Below are positions 1 through 7,211 of a DNA stretch of 8,460 nt, in pieces. Both the position numbers and the translations under genes were made by a program. The number at the start of each line of letters is the position of its first letter. Within the stretch, counting starts at the first letter, position 1. This DNA is from CAZEYT01 sp964516295. Lineage in GTDB: Bacteria; Verrucomicrobiota; Verrucomicrobiia; Chthoniobacterales; Terrimicrobiaceae. The notes under the pieces are model-generated. The model ran no database searches, was not told the origin of the DNA, and saw nothing but the letters and a program-made list of their open reading frames with translations. The DNA lies in NCBI GenBank assembly GCA_964516295.1, contig CAZEYT010000103.1, positions 1 to 8,460 of the forward strand, in the 5' to 3' direction.

Positions 1-2
1 AC

Positions 3-1670
3 AGCCACCTGCCCCGATATCGGGAGATTGTGTCGGTGTTGTTCAAGTATGGCTTTGCGGATGTCCTCCGGCTCGTGGCACTCCAGCACGTTTTGAAGAT
101 CGAGGATGCGACGTTGCCGAAGCATTCCGATGATGCAATTCTCTCGCTTCCCCTCCCCGTGCGGCTTCGCCTGGCTTTGGAAGAACTCGGACCGACGTTC
201 ATCAAATTCGGCCAGATCGTGAGCAGTCGGCGGGATGTGATCACCGACGAGTATTTTGTGGAGTTGCAAAGGCTCCAGGCGAACGTGCCGCCGTTTTCCG
301 GCCGTGTGGCGCGGGAGATCGTGGAGAAAGAACTCGGCCATCCGATCCGCACCCTGTTCCGCAAGTTCGGCGAGACCCCGATCGGTAGCGCGAGTATTGC
401 GCAGGTTCACAAGGCAACGTTGCACGACGGAACCGACGTCGCTGTAAAAGTCCAGCGACCGGAGATCGAGGAGACGATTGAACTCGATGTGGCGATCCTC
501 CATGACCTCGCACGATTCGTCGAAAAACACGTGCCAGAAACCGCCGGACTCAACCCGGTCGGCGTCGTGCAGGAATTCACCGAGACGCTCCAGCGCGAAT
601 TGGATTTTGAAAACGAGGCGACGAATGCCGAGCGGTTCGCCGAGCAATTCCAAGAGAACGCCGCCATCCGCGTTCCGAAGATTTACCGCGACCATTCCTC
701 GCCCCGCGTGCTGACGATGGATTTTTTGAAAGGCACGGCGATCACGGACAATGAAGCGCTGTCCGAGCATGGCATCTCTCCCTCCGAGCTCGCGTGTACG
801 ATGACCGGCCTCATTTACGAGCAGATCTTCGATCACGGATTTTTCCACGGCGATCCGCACCCCGGTAATATGACCGTGCTCGATGACGGACGACTCGCTT
901 TGTTCGACTACGGGATGATGGGAAAATTCACCCCGCAAATGCGCGAGAGCATCGCCCTGTTGGTGAGCGGGCTCGCCGAACGGGACCACCCGCAGACAAC
1001 CCGCTCGATTCTGGATTTGTCGGAGGAAGGGATCGCCCGCAATCAAATGCTCCTGCAGGCCGAGGTGGAGAAATTTGCCGAGCACAACCTGAACCGCCCG
1101 CTGCGGGACATCCGTCTTGGCGAAGTCCTGAACAACCTCCTCGACCTCCTTCGCGAGAACCACCTGCGGATGAAGCCGGCGTTTTATCTCGGCATCAAAG
1201 CGCTTGCCCAAGTCGAAGCGATCGGGCGCGCACTGGATCCGGACCTGAATTTTATCAAAGAAGGCGAGCCTTACGCGACGCGCGTGCTGGTGGGCAAATT
1301 CGGCGCCCGGCGCGTCGGCGGCATTCTGAAAGGCGTGGCTTTGGAAATGCTCGATTTTCTACGCGATGCGCCGGGGGATTTCCGCCAGTTTTATCAGAGC
1401 ATCCGTCGCGGGAAGATCAGCATTCCCTTGGAGCACAAGATCGACCCGAAGGGGTTCGAGCCGCTGCGGACGACCTTGGATTCGATTGCAAACCGTCTGG
1501 CGAATGCGATTCTGGCAGCGTCCGTCCTGATCTGTTCGAGCATCGTGCTGCTCGCCGCCGTGCCGCCTCATCTGGGGCAGGTGAGCATTCCCGGGATGAT
1601 CGGGCTTCTATTCGGAGCTTACATGTGTCTGCGGCTCATCATTTCGATCTGGCGTCACGGCGGGCTTTGA
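3..1670 (+). CDS. ABC1/AarF/UbiB-family atypical kinase (5' partial)
   Basis: This is a membrane-associated atypical kinase/ATPase of the ABC1 (AarF, UbiB, COQ8) family, which in other organisms supports quinone or lipid biosynthesis. The frame is open to the left edge, and the codons before the GTG at base 30 (ending RYREIV) match the usual family N-terminus, so the true start is upstream. Numbering from that GTG, the family hallmarks are the KFGQ motif (59-62), the alanine-containing loop replacing the glycine loop (GSASIAQVH, 119-127), the lysine in VAVK (140), the catalytic HGDPHPGN (273-280) and DYG (293-295) in place of DFG. Two hydrophobic segments near 491-513 and 521-541 form the typical C-terminal membrane anchor. 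All key residues are present, so the protein should be functional. The DUF4126 gene follows after 61 bp. Whether it serves menaquinone or ubiquinone metabolism cannot be told here, so no symbol is given. Confidence 0.95.
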   Translation, partial: SHLPRYREIVSVLFKYGFADVLRLVALQHVLKIEDATLPKHSDDAILSLPLPVRLRLALEELGPTFIKFGQIVSSRRDVITDEYFVELQRLQANVPPFSGRVAREIVEKELGHPIRTLFRKFGETPIGSASIAQVHKATLHDGTDVAVKVQRPEIEETIELDVAILHDLARFVEKHVPETAGLNPVGVVQEFTETLQRELDFENEATNAERFAEQFQENAAIRVPKIYRDHSSPRVLTMDFLKGTAITDNEALSEHGISPSELACTMTGLIYEQIFDHGFFHGDPHPGNMTVLDDGRLALFDYGMMGKFTPQMRESIALLVSGLAERDHPQTTRSILDLSEEGIARNQMLLQAEVEKFAEHNLNRPLRDIRLGEVLNNLLDLLRENHLRMKPAFYLGIKALAQVEAIGRALDPDLNFIKEGEPYATRVLVGKFGARRVGGILKGVALEMLDFLRDAPGDFRQFYQSIRRGKISIPLEHKIDPKGFEPLRTTLDSIANRLANAILAASVLICSSIVLLAAVPPHLGQVSIPGMIGLLFGAYMCLRLIISIWRHGGL

Positions 1671-1731
1671 GAAACCCGGCGACTGGGCGCGTGACAACGA
1701 CCCAAAGATCGAAGTAGCGTTTTGATGTCTT

Positions 1732-2778
1732 ATGGAAATCCTGCAAATGCTGGGTGTGGCCCTCGGCCTCGCGAGTCTGGCGGGTTTGAATCTTTACCTG
1801 ACGGTTTTCGTGACCGGCTTGGCGATTCGCATGGACTGGGTCGCCTTGGCTCCGCAATACGATCAACTCGCGGTTCTCGGCGATCCGATCATCATCGGCG
1901 TGGCGGGCTTTTTGTATGCCGTGGAGTTTTTTGCCGACAAGATTCCCTGGGTGGACACGGCGTGGGATTCGGTCCACACGTTCATCCGTCCGGTGGGAGC
2001 CGCGGCGCTGGCCGTGGCGGCGTTGGGAGATCTTCATCCCGTTTTTGAAGTTGTCGCCGCGCTGGTTGCCGGGGGTATGGCGCTCACGACCCACGTGGCA
2101 AAATCGGGCACCCGGCTGGTGGCCAACGGATCGCCCGAACCGGTCTCGAACGTCGGCCTGAGTCTCGCGGAGGACGGTCTTGTCCTCGGCGGTCTGGGGT
2201 TGATCGCATGGAACCCGGTTGTAGCCCTTTGCGTCGCGGTGGTGGCGACGGTCACGATTCTGATTTTTCTGCCACCGTTGATGCGGGGGATCCGGGCCAA
2301 GCTTTGGTTGGCGTGGCGGAAGTTGAACGCCCCGGCCGACGATGAAAAAGAAACCGAGCCCGCCCGGCGGCTTCCCCGGCATTTTGAAAATGTCCTTCGC
2401 CAATCCCACGCGGGAGATTCTCCGGTGGCGTGGGCGGTTCCGTGTCTGAGCGCCGCGGGGCATCGACTTCCGGCCAATCTTCCCGGCTGGTTGGTCGCGC
2501 TGCGGGATGAGCCGCAGTTTTTGTTTTTTGTCTGCCGGCGTTGGATGGGGACGGTGCTCATCGAGATGCAGGTGAGCGGGGCAACCGTGGACGTCAAAAA
2601 AGGGTTTCTCGCCGACCGGGTGGATGTGATCCACGCGAGCGGATCGCCGCGGAACAGTTTTGTCTTTGAGCGCGGCCTCACCAAAGTCGCTGCCTGCCTG
2701 GGTACGCTCATCCGCGGTCAGGCGACTTCCGATCCTGCGGTCGCCTCGCTTCCGGAGAAGGAAACAGCCCACTCCTGA
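1732..2778 (+). CDS. DUF4126 membrane protein with extra C-terminal domain
   Basis: The function is unknown. The first 190 of 348 residues look like the DUF4126 family: a glycine/alanine-rich membrane domain with hydrophobic stretches near 4-32, 50-68, 85-120 and 145-182. It carries the segments GLNLYLTVFVTGLA (18-31), FFADKIPWVD (66-75) and SGTRLVANGSPEPVSN (125-140), as I remember the family. A charged linker (about 198-225) leads to a soluble region (226-330) without membrane segments, which I do not recognise. Standalone DUF4126 proteins often end soon after the membrane domain, so this tail is an added module. The ATG at 1732 is chosen because it begins directly before the first hydrophobic helix; no Shine-Dalgarno sequence precedes it. 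The gene lies 61 bp after the ABC1 kinase and 27 bp before the large membrane protein start, suggesting co-transcription. The family assignment is from motif memory. Confidence 0.85.
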   Translation: MEILQMLGVALGLASLAGLNLYLTVFVTGLAIRMDWVALAPQYDQLAVLGDPIIIGVAGFLYAVEFFADKIPWVDTAWDSVHTFIRPVGAAALAVAALGDLHPVFEVVAALVAGGMALTTHVAKSGTRLVANGSPEPVSNVGLSLAEDGLVLGGLGLIAWNPVVALCVAVVATVTILIFLPPLMRGIRAKLWLAWRKLNAPADDEKETEPARRLPRHFENVLRQSHAGDSPVAWAVPCLSAAGHRLPANLPGWLVALRDEPQFLFFVCRRWMGTVLIEMQVSGATVDVKKGFLADRVDVIHASGSPRNSFVFERGLTKVAACLGTLIRGQATSDPAVASLPEKETAHS

Positions 2779-2805
2779 TTGACGATTTGGTTTCCCCACT
2801 TTTCC

Positions 2806-2862
2806 ATGAACCGCCTTTTTGTTCTTCTTGCCCTCGCACTGCTTTGGCCCACTCACGCCGCG
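2806..2862 (+). other. Predicted signal peptide of the large membrane protein
   Basis: Residues 1-19 show a short positive N-region (MNR), a hydrophobic core LFVLLALALLW and a small-residue end THAA followed by EPIP. This is a standard Sec signal peptide with cleavage expected after the second alanine. It fixes the start at 2806 instead of the in-frame TTG at 2779, whose nine extra residues (with F, P and H) would precede the N-region. Confidence 0.75.
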
Positions 2863-5800
2863 GAACCCATTCCCGCCCCCTTGCAGCCTTGGACCGGTTG
2901 GGCGCTCTGGGACCAACCCGACCGCGGCGCGCCAACACCGTTCAATAACGCCAACCGGCGGCTCGCAACCTGGCCGACCCGCCTGAACCTGGAGGTCGTC
3001 CCGAACGGCGCGAGTTTTGATTTTGCGGTCGCGGTTTTTTCCGAATCGTGGGTGCAGCTTCCCGGAAATGCCGAGATCTGGCCGACGGATGTGCGCGTCA
3101 ACGGACAGGCCGCCCCCGTCACGGAGCAGAACAATCTTCCCTCCGTCAGACTTGCCCCCGGGACGTATCAGATCACGGGCGGTTTCCGTTGGAGCGAAAT
3201 TCCCCAGCGGCTGAATCTCCCGAAGGCGCTCGGTTTGCTCTCGCTGCGGATTGATGGTCGGGAGGTCGCCGTTCCGGTGTGGGAGGAATCCGGCACTCTG
3301 TGGCTGCGACGGGATCGGACGACGACGGAGGCGGACCGCGATTTTCTGTCGGTGAAACTTTACAGCCTGCTCGAGGATGGGATTCCGCTTTGGTTGGAAA
3401 CGGAAATCGAGCTCATCGTTTCCGGTAAGAGCCGTGAGGAGACGATTGGGACGGTGCTCCCGGCCGGGTGGCGGTTGGCTTCGGTGGAGAGCCCGATTCC
3501 GGTGGTGATCGACGACGCGGGAAACCTCAAAGCGCAAGTGCGGGCCGGACGCTGGATGGTCAAAGCGCGGGCATTCCGGATCGATGATCCGCAAGAGCTC
3601 GCTTTTGCGGCGGATGCCAGGCCGCCGGTCGCCGATGTGTTGCTGGCGTTCCGCTCACGACCCGACTTTCGTTTTGTTGATCTCACCGGCGCGGCGGCGA
3701 TTGATGTTTCCCAAACGACGTTTCCGGCCGCCTGGCGGGAATGGCCGGTTTATCGGTGGGACATCGCGACGCCGCTCCAGCTGGAGGAACGCCTTCGCGG
3801 ACCGGGAGAGCAGAATCCGGGAGGTCTGACATTTAACCGCTCATGGTGGCTCGACGAAAGCGGCGCTCGCTACACATTTCGCGACAACATTTCGGGAACG
3901 AGCCAACAAATCTGGCGCTTGGATGCAGCTTCCGGGCAGGATCTTGGCTCGGTGCAAAGCCAGGGGACCGGGCTCCTGATCACGAAGAATACGACAACCG
4001 GAGCGCCCGGCGTCGAAGTGCGCACGCGCCATCTCGATCTGGTCGCAACCGGGCGGATGGATCGTCAGTCCGCCCTCCCCGCCACCGGCTGGCAATCGGA
4101 CGCCGAGTCGGTTGCAGTGACTTTGAACCTCCCGCCCGGTTGGCGGATGTATGCACTTTTGGGAGCCGATTGGGTAAAAGGCGACTGGCTCACATCCTGG
4201 AGTCTGCTCGATCTTTTTCTTTTGTTGGTCTTCGCCCTCGCCGTTTCGAAGCTCTGGGGGCCGCTTCCCGGCATCCTTGCGTTTGTGGCGTTCGCGATTT
4301 CGTATCATGAACCGGGCGCTCCACGATTCATCTGGCTGGCTCTTTTGGTCCCGCTCGCGTTGCTGCGGGTGGTAAATCTTCCGTGGGCCCGGAGCTGGCT
4401 GCTTGCTTGGAAATGGGTCACCGTGTTGGTTTTGATTCTGATCCTTGCTCCGTTCCTCTCCGCACAGGTCCAGCAGGCGCTTTATCCGCAGCTGGAGAAG
4501 CTCCCGGAGTTCAGTCAGCCGGTGGATTCTGCTGCCTCCAGTGTCCGCGAGTCCGTCGTCCCCACCCCGGCGCTGGCCATGGACGCCTACGCCAGAAAGC
4601 AGAGCCTCTCGCCGGAGCCTGATGACAAGTCGAATCTCCTCTTCGACCCCAAGGCCAAGATTCAGACCGGCCCGGGCATCCCGGAATGGACGTGGCGGAC
4701 GGTTACGTTTGGATGGAACGGACCTGTCCTTGCGTCTCAAACGGTCCGTCCGGTTTTGATTCCGATGCCGGTCGAGCGCGTGCTCACGGTGGTTCGGATT
4801 TTGCTCGTTCTTCTGCTCGCCGCGGTGTTGCTCAACGTCCGTCGAAAAAGCGCTCCGTCCATCGAACCAAGTGCCGTTGCGGCTTTGCTCGTCGGATTTC
4901 TCCTCATCGCCCCGGCCACGGCCAACGCCCAGTTCCCCGATGCGGCCATGCTCGACACGCTGCGCGAGCGACTCCTGAAACCCGACGATGCCTACCCGAA
5001 TGCGGCCGACATTTCCGCGGTCGCGCTGAAAATCGAGGGCGGTCGGTTGGCGATGGACGTGACGGTGCAGACAGCGTTGGAGGTCGGGGTCCCCCTCCCC
5101 GGACGGCTTCCCGCCTGGTCGCCGGTTTCGTTGAGCGTGAACGGCAAGCCGCAAGCGGCTCTGCGTCGTGACGATGGGTATCTTTGGGTGGTCCTTCCCA
5201 AAGGCGTGCACCAAGTGCGGGTCGAGGGACTTCTCCCGGCCGCAACGGAGTGGGAGTGGACGTTTTTGCTCAAACCACGCCAGGTGACGGTGGAGGCACC
5301 CGAGTGGAATTTTACCGGCATCCGACCGAATGGCGTGCCGGAGCACCAGATTTTCTTCTCGTTGAAGCAACGCGGAGCAGCGAGCGAAGCCAGCTACGAT
5401 CGCCAGGATTTGCAGAACCTCCTCCGCGTCGAGCGTCGGATTGAGTTGGGACTGGTCTGGCAGGTGCGAACGACCGTCTCGCGCATCACGCCCTCGGGCC
5501 GCGCGATTTCCGCGACGATCCCGCTCCTCGCCGGAGAAAATGTTCTCACGGCAAACGCGAACGTCGACGGAGATAGCATTCAGGTCCGGCTTGGCTCGAA
5601 TGATGCGAGCTTCGTCTGGGAAAGCGAACTGGCCGTGACCCCATCGCTGGCACTACGGACGCGGGCAAGTGACTCTTGGGTCGAGCAGTGGACCCTCGTT
5701 GTCTCCCCGGTCTGGAACATCGGCATCGAGGGCTTGGCTCCCACCTTCCAACCGGGCACTCCGGAACTCGTGCCAGTCTGGAAACCCTGGCCGGGTGAAA

Positions 5801-6771
5801 ACGTGACCCTCACCGTCACGCGTCCAGAGGCGATCCCCGGGGAGACAATCACCGTTCACCGCGCCCTCCACGAGATCAGCATCGGCCGTCGTCAGCGGAC
5901 ATCGACACTCACCTTGAACCTCCGCTGCAGCCTGGGCGAAGATTTTGGCATCGCGCTCCCGGCCACGGCGGCCGTCACATCGCTGACGTGGGATAATCAG
6001 GCCATTCCGGTTCGGATCGAAAACGGCCGACTGGTCGTCCCGGTGCGACCAGGCGAGCAATCGATCGTTGTGAATTGGCGGGAGGATGTCCCGCTGGATT
6101 TCCGGGCGGCGGTTTCTTCGCTCTCGCTTCCGGTGGAGAGTGCCAACGTGACAACCATCGTGCGTGTTCCCGACGATCGCTGGGTACTGGGAACGTTTGG
6201 CCCGCTGCGTGGTCCGGCAGTGCGTTTCTGGACGGTGTTGGTGTGCTGCCTGTTGGCGGCATGGGCGTTGAGCCGCGTTGCGATTTCGCCCCTGAGCGCC
6301 CCGCAGTGGATGCTGCTCGCGCTCGGTCTCACCCAGGTTCCGCTTCCGGCCGGCCTTCTGGTGGCCGGGTGGTTGTTTTTCCTGGCGTGGCGGGGAACAC
6401 CGTCGTTTCTGAACCTTCCGCCCACCACCTATAATGCTCTTCAGGTGATTCTTGCTGGCATGACCGCCCTGGCGCTGATGGTCTTTCTCGGTGTCGTGGC
6501 CGAGGGACTTCTTGGAAACCCGGACATGTTCATTCGTGGAAATGATTCCACGCGAACGATGCTCCAATGGTATTCCGCCGCGTCCGGAGCCGATCTTCCC
6601 GAGCCGGGATTTTTCTCCGTGTCGATCTGGTGGTATCGCTTCCTGATGCTGGCTTGGGCTCTGTGGCTTGCCATTTCCCTGATTCGTTGGCTGGGCTGGG
6701 GCTGGCGGCAATTCAGCACGGGTGCCGTCATCAAAAAGAAAGTCGTCCAGCCGCCGCCGATGCCGACGTAG
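2806..6771 (+). CDS. Large Trp-rich exported membrane protein, unknown function
   Basis: I do not recognise a characterised family. The ATG at 2806 is preferred over the TTG at 2779 because it starts a good signal peptide: MNR, a leucine-rich core and THAAEP, cleaved near residue 19. The 1321-residue product then has a long beta-rich presumed periplasmic part (20-460), about four membrane helices (467-484, 487-500, 507-523, 534-552), a 100-residue loop (553-655), two helices (659-677, 690-708), a second beta-rich part (709-1138) and about four C-terminal helices (1140-1160, 1166-1196, 1211-1236, 1275-1298). It ends in a basic and proline-rich tail. I count about 60 tryptophans, roughly 4.6 percent, which is very high. 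Four short motifs of the form G-x-L-x-V-x-V-x-x-G recur. Similar long proteins of unknown function exist in other Gram-negatives, by my recollection. An envelope role is inferred from topology only. Confidence 0.9.
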   Translation: MNRLFVLLALALLWPTHAAEPIPAPLQPWTGWALWDQPDRGAPTPFNNANRRLATWPTRLNLEVVPNGASFDFAVAVFSESWVQLPGNAEIWPTDVRVNGQAAPVTEQNNLPSVRLAPGTYQITGGFRWSEIPQRLNLPKALGLLSLRIDGREVAVPVWEESGTLWLRRDRTTTEADRDFLSVKLYSLLEDGIPLWLETEIELIVSGKSREETIGTVLPAGWRLASVESPIPVVIDDAGNLKAQVRAGRWMVKARAFRIDDPQELAFAADARPPVADVLLAFRSRPDFRFVDLTGAAAIDVSQTTFPAAWREWPVYRWDIATPLQLEERLRGPGEQNPGGLTFNRSWWLDESGARYTFRDNISGTSQQIWRLDAASGQDLGSVQSQGTGLLITKNTTTGAPGVEVRTRHLDLVATGRMDRQSALPATGWQSDAESVAVTLNLPPGWRMYALLGADWVKGDWLTSWSLLDLFLLLVFALAVSKLWGPLPGILAFVAFAISYHEPGAPRFIWLALLVPLALLRVVNLPWARSWLLAWKWVTVLVLILILAPFLSAQVQQALYPQLEKLPEFSQPVDSAASSVRESVVPTPALAMDAYARKQSLSPEPDDKSNLLFDPKAKIQTGPGIPEWTWRTVTFGWNGPVLASQTVRPVLIPMPVERVLTVVRILLVLLLAAVLLNVRRKSAPSIEPSAVAALLVGFLLIAPATANAQFPDAAMLDTLRERLLKPDDAYPNAADISAVALKIEGGRLAMDVTVQTALEVGVPLPGRLPAWSPVSLSVNGKPQAALRRDDGYLWVVLPKGVHQVRVEGLLPAATEWEWTFLLKPRQVTVEAPEWNFTGIRPNGVPEHQIFFSLKQRGAASEASYDRQDLQNLLRVERRIELGLVWQVRTTVSRITPSGRAISATIPLLAGENVLTANANVDGDSIQVRLGSNDASFVWESELAVTPSLALRTRASDSWVEQWTLVVSPVWNIGIEGLAPTFQPGTPELVPVWKPWPGENVTLTVTRPEAIPGETITVHRALHEISIGRRQRTSTLTLNLRCSLGEDFGIALPATAAVTSLTWDNQAIPVRIENGRLVVPVRPGEQSIVVNWREDVPLDFRAAVSSLSLPVESANVTTIVRVPDDRWVLGTFGPLRGPAVRFWTVLVCCLLAAWALSRVAISPLSAPQWMLLALGLTQVPLPAGLLVAGWLFFLAWRGTPSFLNLPPTTYNALQVILAGMTALALMVFLGVVAEGLLGNPDMFIRGNDSTRTMLQWYSAASGADLPEPGFFSVSIWWYRFLMLAWALWLAISLIRWLGWGWRQFSTGAVIKKKVVQPPPMPT

Positions 6772-6777
6772 GCGGCT

Positions 6778-6975
6778 TCAGCTTCCGGTGTAATCGCCGG
6801 AGATGAGCGTGAACCCGTCGGGATCGGTTACGGAAAACTCCCGCATCTTCGACGGCTGCGTCCGCAGGGGCGTCGTGGGCTTGACCCCTTTCTCCATGAG
6901 TTTCTTGTAGTAATCATACACCCGCGCCATTCGGATGCAGCAGGAAATCTTGTAACCCTTCGTGGCGGAGATCGA
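6778..6975 (-). pseudogene. C-terminal remnant of a VOC-family protein
   Basis: Reading the minus strand from a stop at 6976-6978 to the stop at 6778-6780 gives 65 residues. They include RVYDYYKKLMEKGVKP followed by MREFSVTDPDGFTLISG near the end. A 'Y-Y-x-x-L-x-x-x-G-V' helix and a final 'M-R-E-F-x-V-x-D-P-D-G' strand pair is the usual C-terminal half of vicinal oxygen chelate (glyoxalase/bleomycin resistance) proteins, where the E of REF is commonly the metal-ligand position. Family members are about 120-150 residues, so the N-terminal half is absent from this frame. The neighbouring minus frame stays open upstream (from 6914 to past 7200) and contains VGPDGLIHPQ, so a frameshift around 6955-6975 could have broken the gene. 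The ATG at 6930 would give only 50 residues. It converges tail-to-tail on the large membrane protein gene, 6 bp apart. A sequencing error is an alternative to real decay. Confidence 0.55.
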
Positions 6976-6978
6976 TCA

Positions 6979-7211
6979 TCTCGGGTTTCGCCTGAGGATG
7001 GATCAACCCGTCCGGCCCGACGTCTTCGGCAACGAGCCCCGGGATCACGACCACGGCCTCGAGGAGGGAGGTAAGGACGGCTTTCGTCCGTGACAGCCTA
7101 GCATTTCTACCGGTTCCCCGCCAATTACTCTGTGCAAAGGCCGGGGGCGTGCATTTTTCCCTTTGGTCAGTGTTGCGCCCGGGGCACAAAACCTGCTTCA
7201 TTGTCCGACTC
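6979..7211. other. Non-coding or decayed stretch before aconitase
   Basis: No intact gene is visible here. The part up to about 7080 may hold the broken upstream portion of the VOC remnant on the minus strand; the part from 7081 to 7211 is the leader region of the aconitase gene and must contain its promoter if that gene is transcribed separately. I could not find a convincing pair of -35/-10 boxes, an operator palindrome or a terminator with a T run. Confidence 0.4.

Noticed and set aside
1661..1678. Hairpin at the end of the ABC1 kinase gene as a terminator
   Set aside because: The inverted repeat (CGGG-TTT / AAA-CCCG with a bulge) is short, overlaps the stop codon and has no T run after it.
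1639..3594. A 651-codon open frame on the minus strand
   Set aside because: It runs opposite three genes with clear protein signatures, its translation is rich in Arg, Pro, Gly, His and Gln without domain-like order, and it crosses two intergenic gaps. It is a GC-driven shadow.
3841..5370. A 509-codon open frame on the minus strand
   Set aside because: It lies entirely inside the large membrane protein gene, and its translation is basic and low in hydrophobic structure. It is an antisense shadow.
5653..6711. A 352-codon open frame on the minus strand
   Set aside because: It is opposite the C-terminal half of the large membrane protein, Arg/Gln/His-rich, with no motif. It is an antisense shadow.
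6752..6776. GCCGCC/GGCGGC inverted repeat at the end of the large membrane protein gene as a terminator
   Set aside because: The stem is six pairs with a 12-base loop and no T run follows, so it may be chance in GC-rich sequence.
7163..7191. Possible promoter boxes (TTGGTC ... CACAAA) before aconitase
   Set aside because: The -10 element matches the consensus poorly (three of six) and similar matches are expected by chance.
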